From Combretum micranthum (lineage: Eukaryota; Streptophyta; Magnoliopsida; Myrtales; Combretaceae): DNA of 64,000 bases. Numbering within the stretch: the first letter of the stretch is position 1; every line of letters starts with the position of its first letter. Location of the stretch: positions 744,001 to 808,000 of the forward strand of contig JAMXBD010000093.1 of assembly GCA_024138025.1 (NCBI GenBank), written 5' to 3'. Under the pieces are notes generated by a model. That model saw only the letters and a program-made list of their open reading frames with translations, had not been told where the DNA came from and ran no database searches. A program made the position numbers and the translations under genes. Of this stretch, positions 1-10,805 are shown piece by piece.

Positions 1-1646
1 TTAGCCAAATTGATTAGAGTTAATCATTTAGTTCAATTACTAAGTCAAAGTGATTAAACTTAAGAATTTAATTCTTTTTAACTCATTTAAGTTCATTTAT
101 GTCAAGTTGAACTTAATTAACTAAGTTTATTTTATATCTAACTCCTACAATTGATCTTTATTTATTAAATATATAAACTCAGGTTTAATTATATCATTTC
201 ATTAACACATCATATTAACTATCATTTATCTATTTCACTTTATTTTTCTTTTTACTTTCTTCTTTATGAACAGCTCCATAGGACAGACCACACTCGTGGT
301 GGAAGCCATGATCATCATCACCGTCTTCATCATGCTCGTAATAGGGTATATGATCTCCATTCACAGTCGTAATGGGGGCTGTGATGATCAATACGATCCT
401 TATCACGCCCGTGATCAAGGAGAAAATGTGATAGAAGAGATCACGCTCCTCATCACGGCTGTAATCAGCCATCATGTTTCAAAATGATTGATGCCGAAGA
501 GATCACGAGACGTATTATAGCCGTGATGAACAAGGGAATCCCTATTACGAATTCCTTGTCTTTTTACACAACTTTTGACTACTTAATCCATCAAATATCA
601 ACAACAATAGCTTGTTATAAGCATAAACATGCATAATCTTGTCTCCTACACACCACTACATACCTATTTACATGTTATTACCACAAATCATTTAATCAAA
701 CACTTAGCTACCTAGTTATGCATATATTTAGGTTGTTAACATACATGATCATATATTACTAACTTACAAGTTCTACCACAATATCTACATCTATCTAGCT
801 CTAATATAACATTTACAAGAAAAATCAACTACTAAAACAAAGAAAATAAGAAAACTTATCTTTTAGGCAAACCCAACATCATAATCTTTTCCACCATTTC
901 TTTTAGTTTAAATCCTCCACTTTCAATCTTGTTCTTCATCTTAAATCTTGATTTCTATCTTTGATTTATCCTATAACTTATTTGAACTGAGATTTAGGTT
1001 TAGATTTGAGAAAGAAAAGAAAAAAAAATTGAAGAGAAAGAGAAGAAGAAGAAAAAGTATCAGTGGAGAGAGAAAAAAAGAAAAGGATTAGAGCACCAAC
1101 AAAAATCAAAAAGGGAAAAAGATGTTAAAGGAAAAATTTTGAGATATTTATCAATAACGGTTTAGAGCTTAAATCTTTCAAATAATTATATTAAGTATCA
1201 AACCAATCTGAAAATAATTTGAGAATATATACTATAATTATTACTAACTTGATTTAGAAACATACTTTAGAAGTTTAGTTTACAAAAACTGATATTTAAA
1301 TTGGGTTTTGGTCTAAAACTGATATTTTTAAGCAAGTAATTGATTTAAAAAATTAATAAGATTTTACAAAATGAAAGATAACTTACGTTTAAGGGTTTAG
1401 GAGTTTTCAAAATGTCTAGAATATTTTTTTGGAATTTAGGAATTTGAATTTGGAATAAAAGGAGTTTAAAATAAAGATTTGGGTTAAAATTAGATAGTTT
1501 GATTTATTAAGAAAAGTTATTAAGGAAAATAAATGATCTTGTAAAATATTTCAAGTCTCAATTTCAATTCAAATCTATTTACTAACTTATTTACATCAAA
1601 TTATCTGTTTATATTTCTAACTTAGGTTAAGTTTTAAGGTATTTCA
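1..1646 (-). mobile_element. Solo-LTR-type element, partial copy cut by the window edge
   Basis: Read on the minus strand, it starts at 1646 with TGAAATACC, the same start as the complete copies at 6110 (TGAAATAGCC) and 55711 (TGAAATACCC). It then follows the same order of landmarks as the copy at 52075-54928. First is a polypyrimidine stretch (about 1000-1080), then an AT-rich stretch, then a short-repeat array at about 262-530. The rest of the element lies outside the window, so the far end and target duplication cannot be tested. The bases next to the visible end are CTATA. There is no credible coding capacity; open frames across the array are by-products of the repeats. Family membership rests on by-eye alignment of the terminal bases and landmark order. 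Confidence 0.6.
262..530 (-). repeat. Diverged short-repeat array inside the LTR copy
   Basis: About a dozen degenerate copies of a roughly 15-20 bp motif of the form CATCACGGCTGTAATC (or its complement) occur in both orientations. It sits where the other family members carry arrays of GCCGGCG-type motifs (7085-7560, 53570-53945). Here the CpG motifs are mostly eroded to TG/CA, as expected for old methylated repeats. Confidence 0.55.
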
Positions 1647-2432
1647 CTATAATAAGATTAAGCATTAATTATGTAAATCTCCTCCTCATATCTTCACCAC
1701 CTTTTCTTTTACCATCTTGTTTATGAAGTTGACGAAGTCACAAGAGGTGCACTTAAGCTCTCCAAGTAATAAAGTTTTAGATATCCAGCTAATGTTATGC
1801 AAACAGGGTAGGTTATGAGGGCAATTTGTTTAACTTGAAAAATAAATAAATAAAAATAAATCAAAAAGAAGGTTATACTAAAATATTCACCTTCTAAGTT
1901 AAAGTAGCCTAACTCACTAGAGTCAAATTAACTCATAAACATATGAGAGTTTTTTTCCTTTAAAAAAAATGGGCAAACCCGTAGGAGTTCAAAAAATGAA
2001 TAAGCAAACGTTAGTAATAATAAGTAACTATATGTAAGTGAAAAATTAATATTAATTAGTAATATTTTATCCTATTCTTATATATATCTTCCAATATATA
2101 TATATATATATATATATTAATCCTATATGTATTTAATTGAAAAACAACGTTTATTTAAATATGATTACATTATAATATTAATATTTCACATTAAAAAATA
2201 TGTAGCAAGTTAATAGGTTGGTTCACATAATCCACCAATCTATGCAAGGCAAATTAGCTAAAAGTTTTTGCTTGCTTTATTATGCTGGCCAAAGTAGACT
2301 ATCCCACAATCCACATAACCTGTAAGCCAAAGTGAGGCATGGTGGGTAGACCCACTTCACCCACTTGCATAGCTCTAATGACGACTATACAAGAACACTT
2401 TACTCATCTAAATGCTTATATCTGCTAAGGGA
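1647..2432. other. AT-rich spacer with an (AT)n microsatellite
   Basis: No gene seen. A pure (AT)n run lies at about 2096-2117. The rest is low-complexity AT-rich DNA. Confidence 0.6.
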
Positions 2433-2589
2433 CAGTGGTGATTCTACAAAAATTATTTAATGGGGAAATTGAATAGTAAAAAGTTAATTAATGAGGGGCA
2501 ATCCTTTACATGCAGAATATATATTTAAGGAAAATAAAAAATTAGTGGGGGCAACTGCCCCCAATGCCTCCACTCTAGATCTATCACTA
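2433..2589. mobile_element. Small hAT-type MITE
   Basis: The element begins CAGTGGTGATTCTAC and ends ATCTATCACTA, an imperfect terminal inverted repeat of the plant hAT type. It is flanked by 8-bp direct repeats, ctaaggga (2425-2432) and ctaagtga (2590-2597), which match at 7 of 8 positions. Eight-base duplications are the hAT hallmark. At 157 bp it has no coding capacity. A GGGGGCAACTGCCCCC palindrome lies near the right end. Confidence 0.6.
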
Positions 2590-2597
2590 CTAAGTGA

Positions 2598-5500
2598 GAA
2601 AGAGCACTATTTTATTAAAACATAACATATTAAATTTGTAATTTTAAGTAAGGGATTCTTAAGATTTTTCCACAACCACCATATTTTAGGATTTTATGTT
2701 TTTTTTTTTTTTTTGGCAAAGGATGATATATTTGTCCTATAGTTGAATTGGCAGTCATGTCACTCAAATAGGGCATCTATAGTTTGAATAGTTAATTGAC
2801 CAAATAATAACTACCGCTAGTTTTAATTCATTAGAGGTTGAATATAGAGAATCTTGACTAGACTCCTATAAACAATGGGACTACAAAACGGAATATGGTT
2901 AATGGCATGCCAGGGCACACTCGGCGCGTCACTCTAATACTTAAGTCTATAAGTATATTGGTCTAAAAATAATTGATGAGTATAAGGAGAGTCCTGGTGA
3001 CATTACCCTTTTCATGGAGAGAAGATTACATATAGTTGGTTAATCCCTGACTGTAGGGCACAGTGAGATCATAGGTGAGCGGTATCGAACTTGTATGTTC
3101 AATGTAGATTTTGATGAGACAATATAATGCATAATTAACTATTTAATTATTGCAAACTACACTCAATTAGTCGAATATATATATATATGTGTGTGCTTTT
3201 TGTGCATCTTTGTGGAGCTTTCTCCAAGTTTTAGCAAAAACAGTAGGTATCGAAGTGCTCAAGGCATGAAAAGCTAAAGCCAAGGCTCAACAAGTTCAAA
3301 AATGCCAAACCAATGGTCGAGGGGTTGGTTAAGGCCTAAACAAGTCAAGTGATTAAGGCTCGACAAGTTCAAAATGCCAAACCAGTGGTCAAGGGGTTGG
3401 TCAAGGCCCAAACAAGTCAAATGATTAAGGCATGGCAATTTTAAGTTCAAAGCATGAGAAGTTAAAGAAGCAAACAAACTTGTCGAGGGTTCGACATGCT
3501 AAAGAGTTGAGGCGTGACCAGTTCAACCCAAGACTCAACAAAGCTAAAAATAACATAGCTAGGTCGAGAGTCACATTGAGGCCTCAATATGTCAAGATTT
3601 AGGGTAAGACAATTTGAATTTTAAAGCTCAAAGAAGTGCGCAAGAGGAAAGATCTATTTAGGGCAAATTTGAGGCGCAACGGTTAAAATATTGGTCCTAA
3701 TATGGAAAGAAAAGAGCCATTGAAACACATTAAATACTTGGCAGCTCGAAGACGTTGTCTCTAACAAACTTTTGAATTTTGAAGGTTACATATACTCAGT
3801 GCTTAGGAGATCAACAAGAAAGAACGCAGTAAAGAAGTTTTTTAATGTGCTCTTTACTACAACAAACAAAATATTTATTTTTTTGTTGTCTTGTATATAA
3901 ATTTGCAAATCGAAAAGAGAGAGAAGTACGCTCTTATACTCTGTTCTTAAATCTACTACACATGTAAGAGCACTTAAAGAGAGAAAGAAAATTTTATTTC
4001 CTGAGTGTTGTAATCTGCTCATCTTGAGCATTTTTATGAAATTAATAAAAGAGGTAGTGAAGACCTTTATTGAGGCATTAGTGGACCGTGGAGAGTAGGA
4101 AGAGAGCCGAACTCCATGTTAAAATTGACCTGATTTCTCTATTCCTATCTCTTTTATCTTATGCATTATATATGTTGATTGTTCATCCGCTGCAAATTAT
4201 ATTGATTTTTGATATGTTAAATTAAAATTAATTATTTGGCCTTTTAGGGCTAATACTCAATTCACACCCTCCCCTCTTCTTGCATATTTCTAGTATATTT
4301 GTTCAAGTGAGCGAGTGAGCAATTAACAGTAGTTATGATGGACACGATGCAAACCCACTAATTCACGTTCACATATGCTAAGCCCAAACAAAAAGGGTGT
4401 GCCGAGACACTAAGTAAAGTGACGACTAAGTGCTGTAGGACTTAATATACCAAGCCAAGATGAAAGGCATCCTAACAAGACTTCGAATTATTACTATAAT
4501 GAACTAGACATTAGTCCTTTGCATCGGGAGCTATGATCCATATTAAACTACCAACAATAACAAAAGGTTTGTTGTTGATTTAAGCGATTTGATTTATTCT
4601 GACTCAAGATTTAATTTTGATTCCATTTGTGTAGCTATCACTTCGGCCAATAAGGAGTCAAAAAATGTATCATGCGATTTAAAGAAAAGGCAGAAGACGA
4701 GTTAAAGGGGGGAAAATTAAAAAGGAGACGCTAAAGCAAAATGGAAAATTGTTTGCACGGAAATTTGTCCAAATTAAGCATGATTACTACCAAGAAAAAA
4801 GTACTTTCTGCATTAATTTACGGCAAAAAAGAAAAGTAGTTTCCAATCTTTGCCTCTGCTTTAAACACTTTAGACAAAGCCTCTGTGGGAACTAGCTGAA
4901 GTATATTATGAGAAACAAAAGAATATCTTCGTAATATGCGGGGAAAAAGCAAAAATAATAACAAAAAGCAAACGATGAAGAAGAGGACAGTTTCATTTTC
5001 CTCTTTCAAGGTCAATCTTGATATGTTAATCAGAATCTATTTAGGTCATTATCACTGGAGTTTTTATTATTTTGTTCTAAGAATACTTTCCATTTCAAAG
5101 GTTTTAATGTCTCGAAATCTAGTATTAGGAATTAGAAACCTTGATTGCTGAAACATAAGCACTTCAATTTAAATATTTAAAAGGTCCTACAACTCTATTG
5201 CTAAACTGAAATGTTTGACATTGAGATCTCGTGAAGTTCGGTTAATAAATACACGACAAATTTGCAAGCCAAACCGCTAAAACACGAATATTAATCGGCA
5301 TGATAGGAAAGCTTAGTATTCGGATAATGAATGTGAAATTAACAAAGTTTAGATAGTTGAAGCATATGTCCCAGTCAAGTTCAGTCTAATCTTATAAGAC
5401 AAGGCATGTGCTGTCCTTTAACCAACCAAAAGAATCATATTAGAAGTTAAGATTCTTTTTTCAGACATTGCTTTATACGTTTAGAATAAACGTATAGGGA

Positions 5501-5800
5501 ATCCTAAAAGAGCAGATTCTTCTAGAGGTCTAGCAATCTACGCATCAGGTCCAAATTGAAAACCCTAATTCAATTGTAATTGTTGTAACTTTCGGTTGTT
5601 TAATCGGCATAAAATTATACATCAAGTGTATGATAACATAATTCAAATTCTGTACCCGATGGTTCATGTTTCTCTATATAGCCTTCAGAACATTCATATC
5701 GCTGTCATTAAATAAAGCAGAAATTCCAATTAAGCATATATGAGGACACATCCAAGCAAGTTCTCATAGGTATCCAACTCGTTTGATGTATTGAAAACCT
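2598..5800. other. Non-coding stretch, probably decayed LTR-like DNA in part
   Basis: No gene is supported. It holds the 72-73 bp tandem repeat at 3282. The segment at about 4020-4270 resembles the 3' part of a Ty1/copia-type LTR and the start of an internal region (a pyrimidine-rich run CACCCTCCCCTCTTCTT at about 4265), but no second LTR was found. The 65-81 residue frames here match nothing recognisable. Confidence 0.4.
3282..3426. repeat. Tandem repeat, two units of 72-73 bp
   Basis: Unit 1 (3282-3354) and unit 2 (3355-3426) both begin AAGGCTC and share the internal string AATGCCAAACCA, with only scattered substitutions. A third, degenerate start (AAGGCATGGCAA) follows at 3427, and AAGGCATG also occurs at 3261. 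The minus-strand open frame here is simply the repeat translated. Confidence 0.8.
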
Positions 5801-6086
5801 CATAAGTTTTGATCCTATAAGATCACAAGTCAGGTTTAGGAGATAATATTATGGTCCTATATAGTTTCGGGATGGGTCACGGGTCATAATAATAACTCAA
5901 TTGAAAACCTGATCTGCCAAAAAAATAAAATAAAATAAAAATTCAAATTTTCCATTTAACAAAAGAACCCTAATTTAACAAAAGAAAAAAAAATTGATTG
6001 GGAACCTGTGAATTCCTTAATTCTCTTCTACAACTAAAACCAATTTAACCAAAACACCATCAGTTCTCGATGATCACGATATCCAT
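5800..6086 (+). repeat. Repeat 'A', left part, interrupted by the gypsy element
   Basis: It aligns with the reverse complement of about 21405-21700. Shared strings include CAAATTTTC-CATTTAACAAA near 5945 and TTCTCTT..CAAC..AAACCAAT near 6020-6050. The alignment continues on the far side of the retrotransposon at 15986, so the gypsy element inserted into a pre-existing repeat A. Similarity is moderate and the left limit is uncertain. Confidence 0.55.
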
Positions 6087-6109
6087 TGTCATCGGGTTGC
6101 ATGTGATAC
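6087..6109 (+). repeat. Gypsy 5' LTR, first 23 bp (left fragment)
   Basis: TGTCATCGGGTTGCATGTGA and the next three bases match the start of the 3' LTR at 15475. They are separated from the remainder of the 5' LTR (8790 onward) by the solo LTR. Adding this fragment to 8795-9281 gives 510 bp, against 511 bp for the 3' LTR. Confidence 0.85.
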
Positions 6110-7084
6110 TGAAATAGCCATGAATTTCCTAATTTATATTCTAATGTGTTATTGAAATGATATATGATTTTAAAATGAGATATATGTGCATGAACTATAT
6201 AATTAGTGCATTGTTGAATATGTGTTATTTTGTATGTGTGTAGTACAATGAAATTAATATTATTGTATTATATATATTAATATGTGCATAGTGTAATAAA
6301 TGTATGTGTCTTTTATAAATTAATATGTATGTGTTATGTTTAGAATTAATAAAATAACTTGTGAATTGTTTAAGAATTGATGATAGAATTTTTAGAAAGT
6401 TTAAGCATACTTTTTAAGCCCAAATTGAACTCAAATGTATTCCAAATTTAACCAAATTAACCCTAAGTCAAATATACCCCTAAAGTCAAACTTTGGATAA
6501 TTATTGACCTTAAATTTAATCAAATAATGACTCTTTTGGCAGCCACATTTTTCCATCCGAATTTTCTCTTATTTCTTTTCTTTTTTTCTTCCTTCCATCT
6601 CAAAAACCCTAAGCCCTAAGCCAAAATCAATCACAAGCCTTTGGATTCAAACATCACTCTAAGCCAAAGCTTAATCATGTAAGTTAATGCAAGCCTAATC
6701 CTTTTTGTTTTATTTTCTTTCTTGTTATTAGATGTAAAACTTATGGTACGATTAATAGATGCTAATTGAGTTGATTGATTTATGTATTGATATATGTTAG
6801 ATTTTGCATTGCTATTGTGTGAGCTTAGTTAAGTGTTAGGAAGTTGTAAGGAGTGTTGATAAGTGGTGGAATTAAAATTGAGTAGTTGAAGTGTGGAATT
6901 GAAGTGTGATTGGTGTTTGAATGTTGTAGTTGGGTGTTTGATGATTAGAATAGAGTTTATGTTGTTTGGATGGTGTTTAGAACATATAACAAGTTTTAGA
7001 AAGCTTAGAATAAGTTTGGAGAATTTTTAATGAATAGGTTTTGTAAAGAAAACAGGAAAAACAAAACATTTTCGTATAGGTTTA

Positions 7085-7560
7085 ATTTTGAGTGTACGCC
7101 AGCATCTGGTACTTCAATGTTGTCGGCGTAGAGGCGGTGTTGAAAGTGATCAAAACCAATTTTCTTAAAGCCACTTGAAACACTACCGGCTTTCACAAGA
7201 AAAGTTTGCTAGTGTTTATTTTTCAAAACGTACGCCAGCTATTAGGGTTCCAACGCTGCCGGTTTAGAGGCGGTGTGGAATGAGAACGGAATCATAATTT
7301 TTAACGCTGAGCTTAAGGCCGCTGGTGTAAGATCCAAAGCTGTCGATACATGGATACGCTGTCGGTGTTAGGGGTATTCATGGGCGTGGACCAACCCCGT
7401 GTAACTCTTGAAAATTTAGAGTTGTAGTCTACACCGGCTCAATGCTGCCTGCGTAGACTGATGGCTGCCAACATATCCTTGAACGCTGCCAGTGTTGGCA
7501 AGTGTTGAGCTTTAGTACATTATGCACGGTTCAACACCGCCGGCATTGAAGACCGCATAT
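7085..7560 (+). repeat. CpG-rich short-repeat array in the solo LTR
   Basis: Roughly ten degenerate copies of motifs such as ACGCCAGC, CGCTGCCGG and CCGGCATT are spaced about 30-60 bp apart and alternate in orientation. They are interspersed with AT-rich DNA. Direct and inverted neighbours can pair (ACACCGGC with GCCGGTGT-like arms). The same array occupies the equivalent place in the copies at 53.6-53.9 kb and, diverged, at 57.4-57.7 kb. Confidence 0.75.
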
Positions 7561-8005
7561 CCCTACACTTTTCATTTTCAAAAAACTTTCTTCAAGATTT
7601 CTCAAAGCTTGATATATGATCAATTAAATATTTATCAAGTATTGATGATAATAGGATGTTTAAATGCTATGTTATGACTTCGTAATAATTTATTTGAATT
7701 TCTTTGATTAATATTTGAAACTAGTTAATTAGTGCTTAAACTAAGTGGGAAATTCAATATTGTCTTGAATAGTGATAGATCCTCACTCAGCCAACCCCAT
7801 TAGTTCCGAGCTATCTAGGTACGCGGTAACTTACTTGTTTCCTTGCTAGGATAAGCATTACATCAAGTTACTCTAAATTAAGAAAATTTTAATACTTGAT
7901 GAGTGTTGATTGTCCTTTTACGCCGTTGAATCTGGTTTGGAGAGCAGCACTTTGCTCAGATTGGGGGCAGGGTACTTTCTCGTTATTGGATAGATTTATC
8001 TAGGA

Positions 8006-8032
8006 GATATAATTATCCGAGCTACTTATATC
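8006..8032 (+). other. Conserved 27-nt hairpin in the LTR, copy 1
   Basis: GATATAA pairs with TTATATC across a loop containing TATCCGAGCTA. It is followed by AACCCCCTGAGC and then TTACTCAGGATCC, as in the copy at 52739-52765. Because this is repeat DNA, a structural RNA role is inferred from conservation only. Confidence 0.5.
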
Positions 8033-8289
8033 AACCCCCTGAGCGTTGTGATGCGTTACTCAGGATCCTTTAATATTACGGGCTATGCCGGAAAAGTAGG
8101 GCTGCCTAGTCTGTATGAACAGTAGGGACCACTCAGGGAGGTAGACGTGATACTAGATCCTTATTATCTGGAGTTTGAATACTCCCATGGTATGACTAAC
8201 TAAAGATTGATTAATATATTATTGGTTGTTGCATTTTGCATTTAGCTTAAGCATGTGTGAATCGTTTTACATTTGTATGCATCATTGGT

Positions 8290-8403
8290 GTACTAGGTCT
8301 TTGGCTCCTATTTTAACCATTTCAGGTGATGAATCCGACGAGTTTTACACAATATGGGGTATGGACCGATTTCGAGGATTTCCTTGATGATTTGGAGGAT
8401 TAG
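8290..8403 (+). pseudogene. Short conserved acidic frame in the LTR, frameshifted copy
   Basis: One frame reads CTRSLAPILTISGDESDEFY and then loses phase. The adjacent frame reads DFEDFLDDLED followed by a stop at 8401-8403. The two halves correspond to the continuous frames in the copies at 52.45 and 59.1 kb, so this copy carries a frameshift. No known domain is recognised. Confidence 0.4.
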
Positions 8404-8789
8404 AGATAACCTTAGACTCGATGGAATCCAATTTTTGTAATAGAATAGTTGTGTTAGTCTTGTGGTTGTATTTAAGGTTTTAGTTAAATTTTATATGTGC
8501 AATTTTGTTATGGTTTGTAAGAAGCCTTTGGATGTAATATAATATATATATATGTACTTAGCTATGTATGACTTAAGTTTGCTTCTTTTGTGAAATATGA
8601 TAATAGTGTAGTGTGTTTTGTTAAAAGTTTTGAAAAATTAGGGTTTCTATTATATTACTATGTGGAATTAGATAAACAATTTCTCAAACAATTATTTTAA
8701 ACAACCTTACATATAATCTTACAGGTTATATGTGGTTGGAGAACTGTTATCGCCTATTTTAATTATAGGGGTGATAACGGGTCCTTACA

Positions 8790-9281
8790 GATACGGAGTG
8801 ATAAAGTTAAATTGAAGGAAGACTTATGGCCGATAGTACTAAGTTGTGATATTTTGAAGAAACAATAGCAAATGGATCGTGCTAAAATCATTAGGAGTGG
8901 GTTGTATTTGGAGCAAGCTTAACTTGAGTAATTAATTAGATTCGTTTGGGCCAATTAGTAAAAGGTCGCCCAGTTAGTTATATAGTTTAATCTTTCTACA
9001 ATAGATAAATATTCTAGAATCAAATTAGTTATAACTATTTTGTTGAGGTGGCTATTATTAGCACATAATCTCACATGGTTTGTAACAGAATAGGAATATG
9101 ATATCTATATATTTTGATGTAAAAAACCCAAAAAAAATCATACAGAAAATCCAAAAAAATATTATTGCTCCTAATTTTGAGTTTGCATTAGAACACAAAA
9201 ATACTCATTTGAATTCGAGCCTTATTGCTTGTATTCAAGCAAATTTAATTTTCTTCGTGAAATTAATACCATCGTGCTTCA
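8790..9281 (+). repeat. Gypsy 5' LTR, main part
   Basis: It aligns end to end with 15498-15985, at about 90% identity by eye. It begins with the second GATAC of the solo-LTR target duplication and ends ...CGTGCTTCA directly before the primer-binding site. An A-rich stretch at 9120-9165 is common to both LTRs. Confidence 0.92.
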
Positions 9282-9283
9282 AG

Positions 9284-9295
9284 TGGTATCAAAGC
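9284..9295 (+). other. Primer-binding site (initiator Met tRNA type)
   Basis: TGGTATCAAAGC lies two bases after the 5' LTR. It differs by one base from TGGTATCAGAGC, the usual plant site complementary to the 3' end of initiator methionine tRNA, and is where minus-strand DNA synthesis would start. Confidence 0.85.
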
Positions 9296-9307
9296 TTGCA
9301 GTAGCTG

Positions 9308-10420
9308 ATGGCTGAAGGAACTAGAGAGTTTAAACGCATGGAAGAAGTGTTTAAGGCACTAATGAAGGAATAAACTGATAAGCAAGATAATTTGATCAAA
9401 ATGTTCATAGAGACCCTACAAAAACAACAACCAGTATTAGAGTCTCAATCACAGTCCATAAATGAAATTAAATAGCAATTAAAGGGTAAGGAAGTAGCTA
9501 TTGAAGAAGCACAGTGTGCAACAGTGTCAAGATAAACCCAATATCAATATAGTTGGAGGTGGCGTCACTAAGGGGAATGGAGATGCTGGTGTTCATTCGA
9601 AAACGAGTACACCTAGTGGGTATCAAATGCCTATACGTAGCGCTAAAATTGATTTCCCAACATTCAATGGGGATGGACTAAAAACGTGGATTATTAAGGC
9701 TGAACAATTCTTTTTGCTCGATGATACCCCAAAACATTTGAAGGCCAAGGTAGAAACAATGCACCTTGATGAAAAAACCTATGAATGGTATTCATCATTT
9801 TCTAAGCTGAGGACAAACTCTACACCTATCCCTTGGGAAGAGTTAACCAAAGCTTTGCAAGCTCGATTCAATGAGCGTGAATATGAAGATTCTATGGCTA
9901 AATTAAAAGAATTACACCAGACAGAAGTGCTGCAAGACTACATTAACCAATTCATACATTTGTCAGCCCAGAATGAACTTATTGAGTCACAACTTGTTAG
10001 TTGTTTCCTTCGTGGTCTAAAACCTGAGATCCGATATCCTATTCGCATGTTCCAGCCCAGTTCATTAACCCAAACTTACATCCTCGCAAAACTCCAAGAT
10101 GCTACCCTTAATTCAGCTGAAAACACACCCAAATCTACCTGTAACACTTCATTCTAGAACATTACGTACTCATATCCTAAATACTCAACCACCACTACCC
10201 ATACTTCCATCAACCAAAATACTAAACTAAACACTTCAATTCCTAACCACAATAACCAGCAATCACGAGCCATCACCTAAACAACCATTAAAACACCAAA
10301 CGAATGACCCCTTAAGAGTTAGATGAAAAGCGTAGGAAGAAATAATGCTTTTGGTGCGATGAGCCCTTTGGCCCAGGCTACAGGTGCAAAAATAGGAGAT
10401 TTAATATGTTGATTGTGCCT
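9308..10420 (+). pseudogene. gag of the gypsy element, broken
   Basis: The first ATG after the primer-binding site (9308) opens a frame beginning MAEGTREFKRMEEVF that is stopped at 9371-9373 and again further on. The best-preserved part is an open frame at 9501-10157, which contains the retrotransposon gag capsid core. Its recognisable elements are FPTFNGDGLKTWIIKAEQFF, then a HLDEKTYEWY block and an ALQARFNER..YEDSMAKLKEL block. A CCHC-type zinc knuckle (CFWCDEPFGPGYRC, about 10346-10387) follows after further stops and has Tyr in place of the usual His. Gag forms the virus-like particle in the cytoplasm. This copy cannot make an intact protein. Confidence 0.9.
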
Positions 10421-10539
10421 TCTGAGGATGAAATAGGGGAGATTGGAGATGTTGAAGAGGAGGTTGGAGATCTAGAGCTTAATATGGCTAACTTATCTTT
10501 ATGTGTTGTGGATGGAGAGAGTAAAACTGATGGCATCAT

Positions 10540-10800
10540 GAGGGTGCAAGGATATCATAAAAAAGGAAGTTTATATCTTAATTGACTCTGGTAGTTTTTC
10601 CAATTTTATAGATGAGCGATTGATTAAAGGGCTTAGTTGCTTCTTAACAGAAATTAAGCCAATTGTTGTTACTCTAGCTAATGGAGCTACATTACAAAGT
10701 AAATTTGCTATTGAGAGTTTCGGTGGGCCATGCAAGGTATTGAGTTCCAAACTAGATTCCTAGTTTTGCCACTATCTTCCTATGATGTAATCTTAAGAAC
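10540..10800 (+). pseudogene. Aspartic protease domain remnant
   Basis: ILIDSGSFSNFID at about 10573-10611 contains the DSG active-site triad of retroviral-type proteases. It is followed by the typical LANGATLQSKF block. The frame is broken both before and after. It sits between gag and RT as expected. Confidence 0.85.
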
Positions 10801-10805
10801 GCGTC

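Larger units (their letters stand above)
6110..8789 (+). mobile_element. Solo LTR (2680 bp) of a long-LTR retrotransposon family
   Basis: It begins TGAAATAGCC and ends GGGTCCTTACA, with canonical TG...CA ends. It is flanked by a perfect 5-bp duplication GATAC (6105-6109 and 8790-8794). Removing the element and one GATAC restores a continuous gypsy 5' LTR that matches the 3' LTR, so the boundaries are firm. No gag-pol is present and the ends are not repeated inside, which suggests a solo LTR left by recombination rather than a complete element. Landmarks: a telobox-like CCCTAAGCCCTAAGCC (about 6607), the GC-rich array (7085-7560), a conserved hairpin (8006-8032) and a short conserved acidic frame (about 8290-8403). 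Related copies are at 1-1646, 52075-54928 and 55711-59605. Confidence 0.85.

Noticed and set aside
230..487. Two overlapping open frames (81 and 73 codons) on opposite strands
   Set aside because: Both lie in the diverged repeat array of an LTR; their composition follows the repeat (His/Asp-rich or Ile/Val-rich) and no family is recognised.
3274..3477. Minus-strand frame of 67 codons with an internally repeated peptide
   Set aside because: It is the translation of the 72-73 bp tandem repeat, not a gene.
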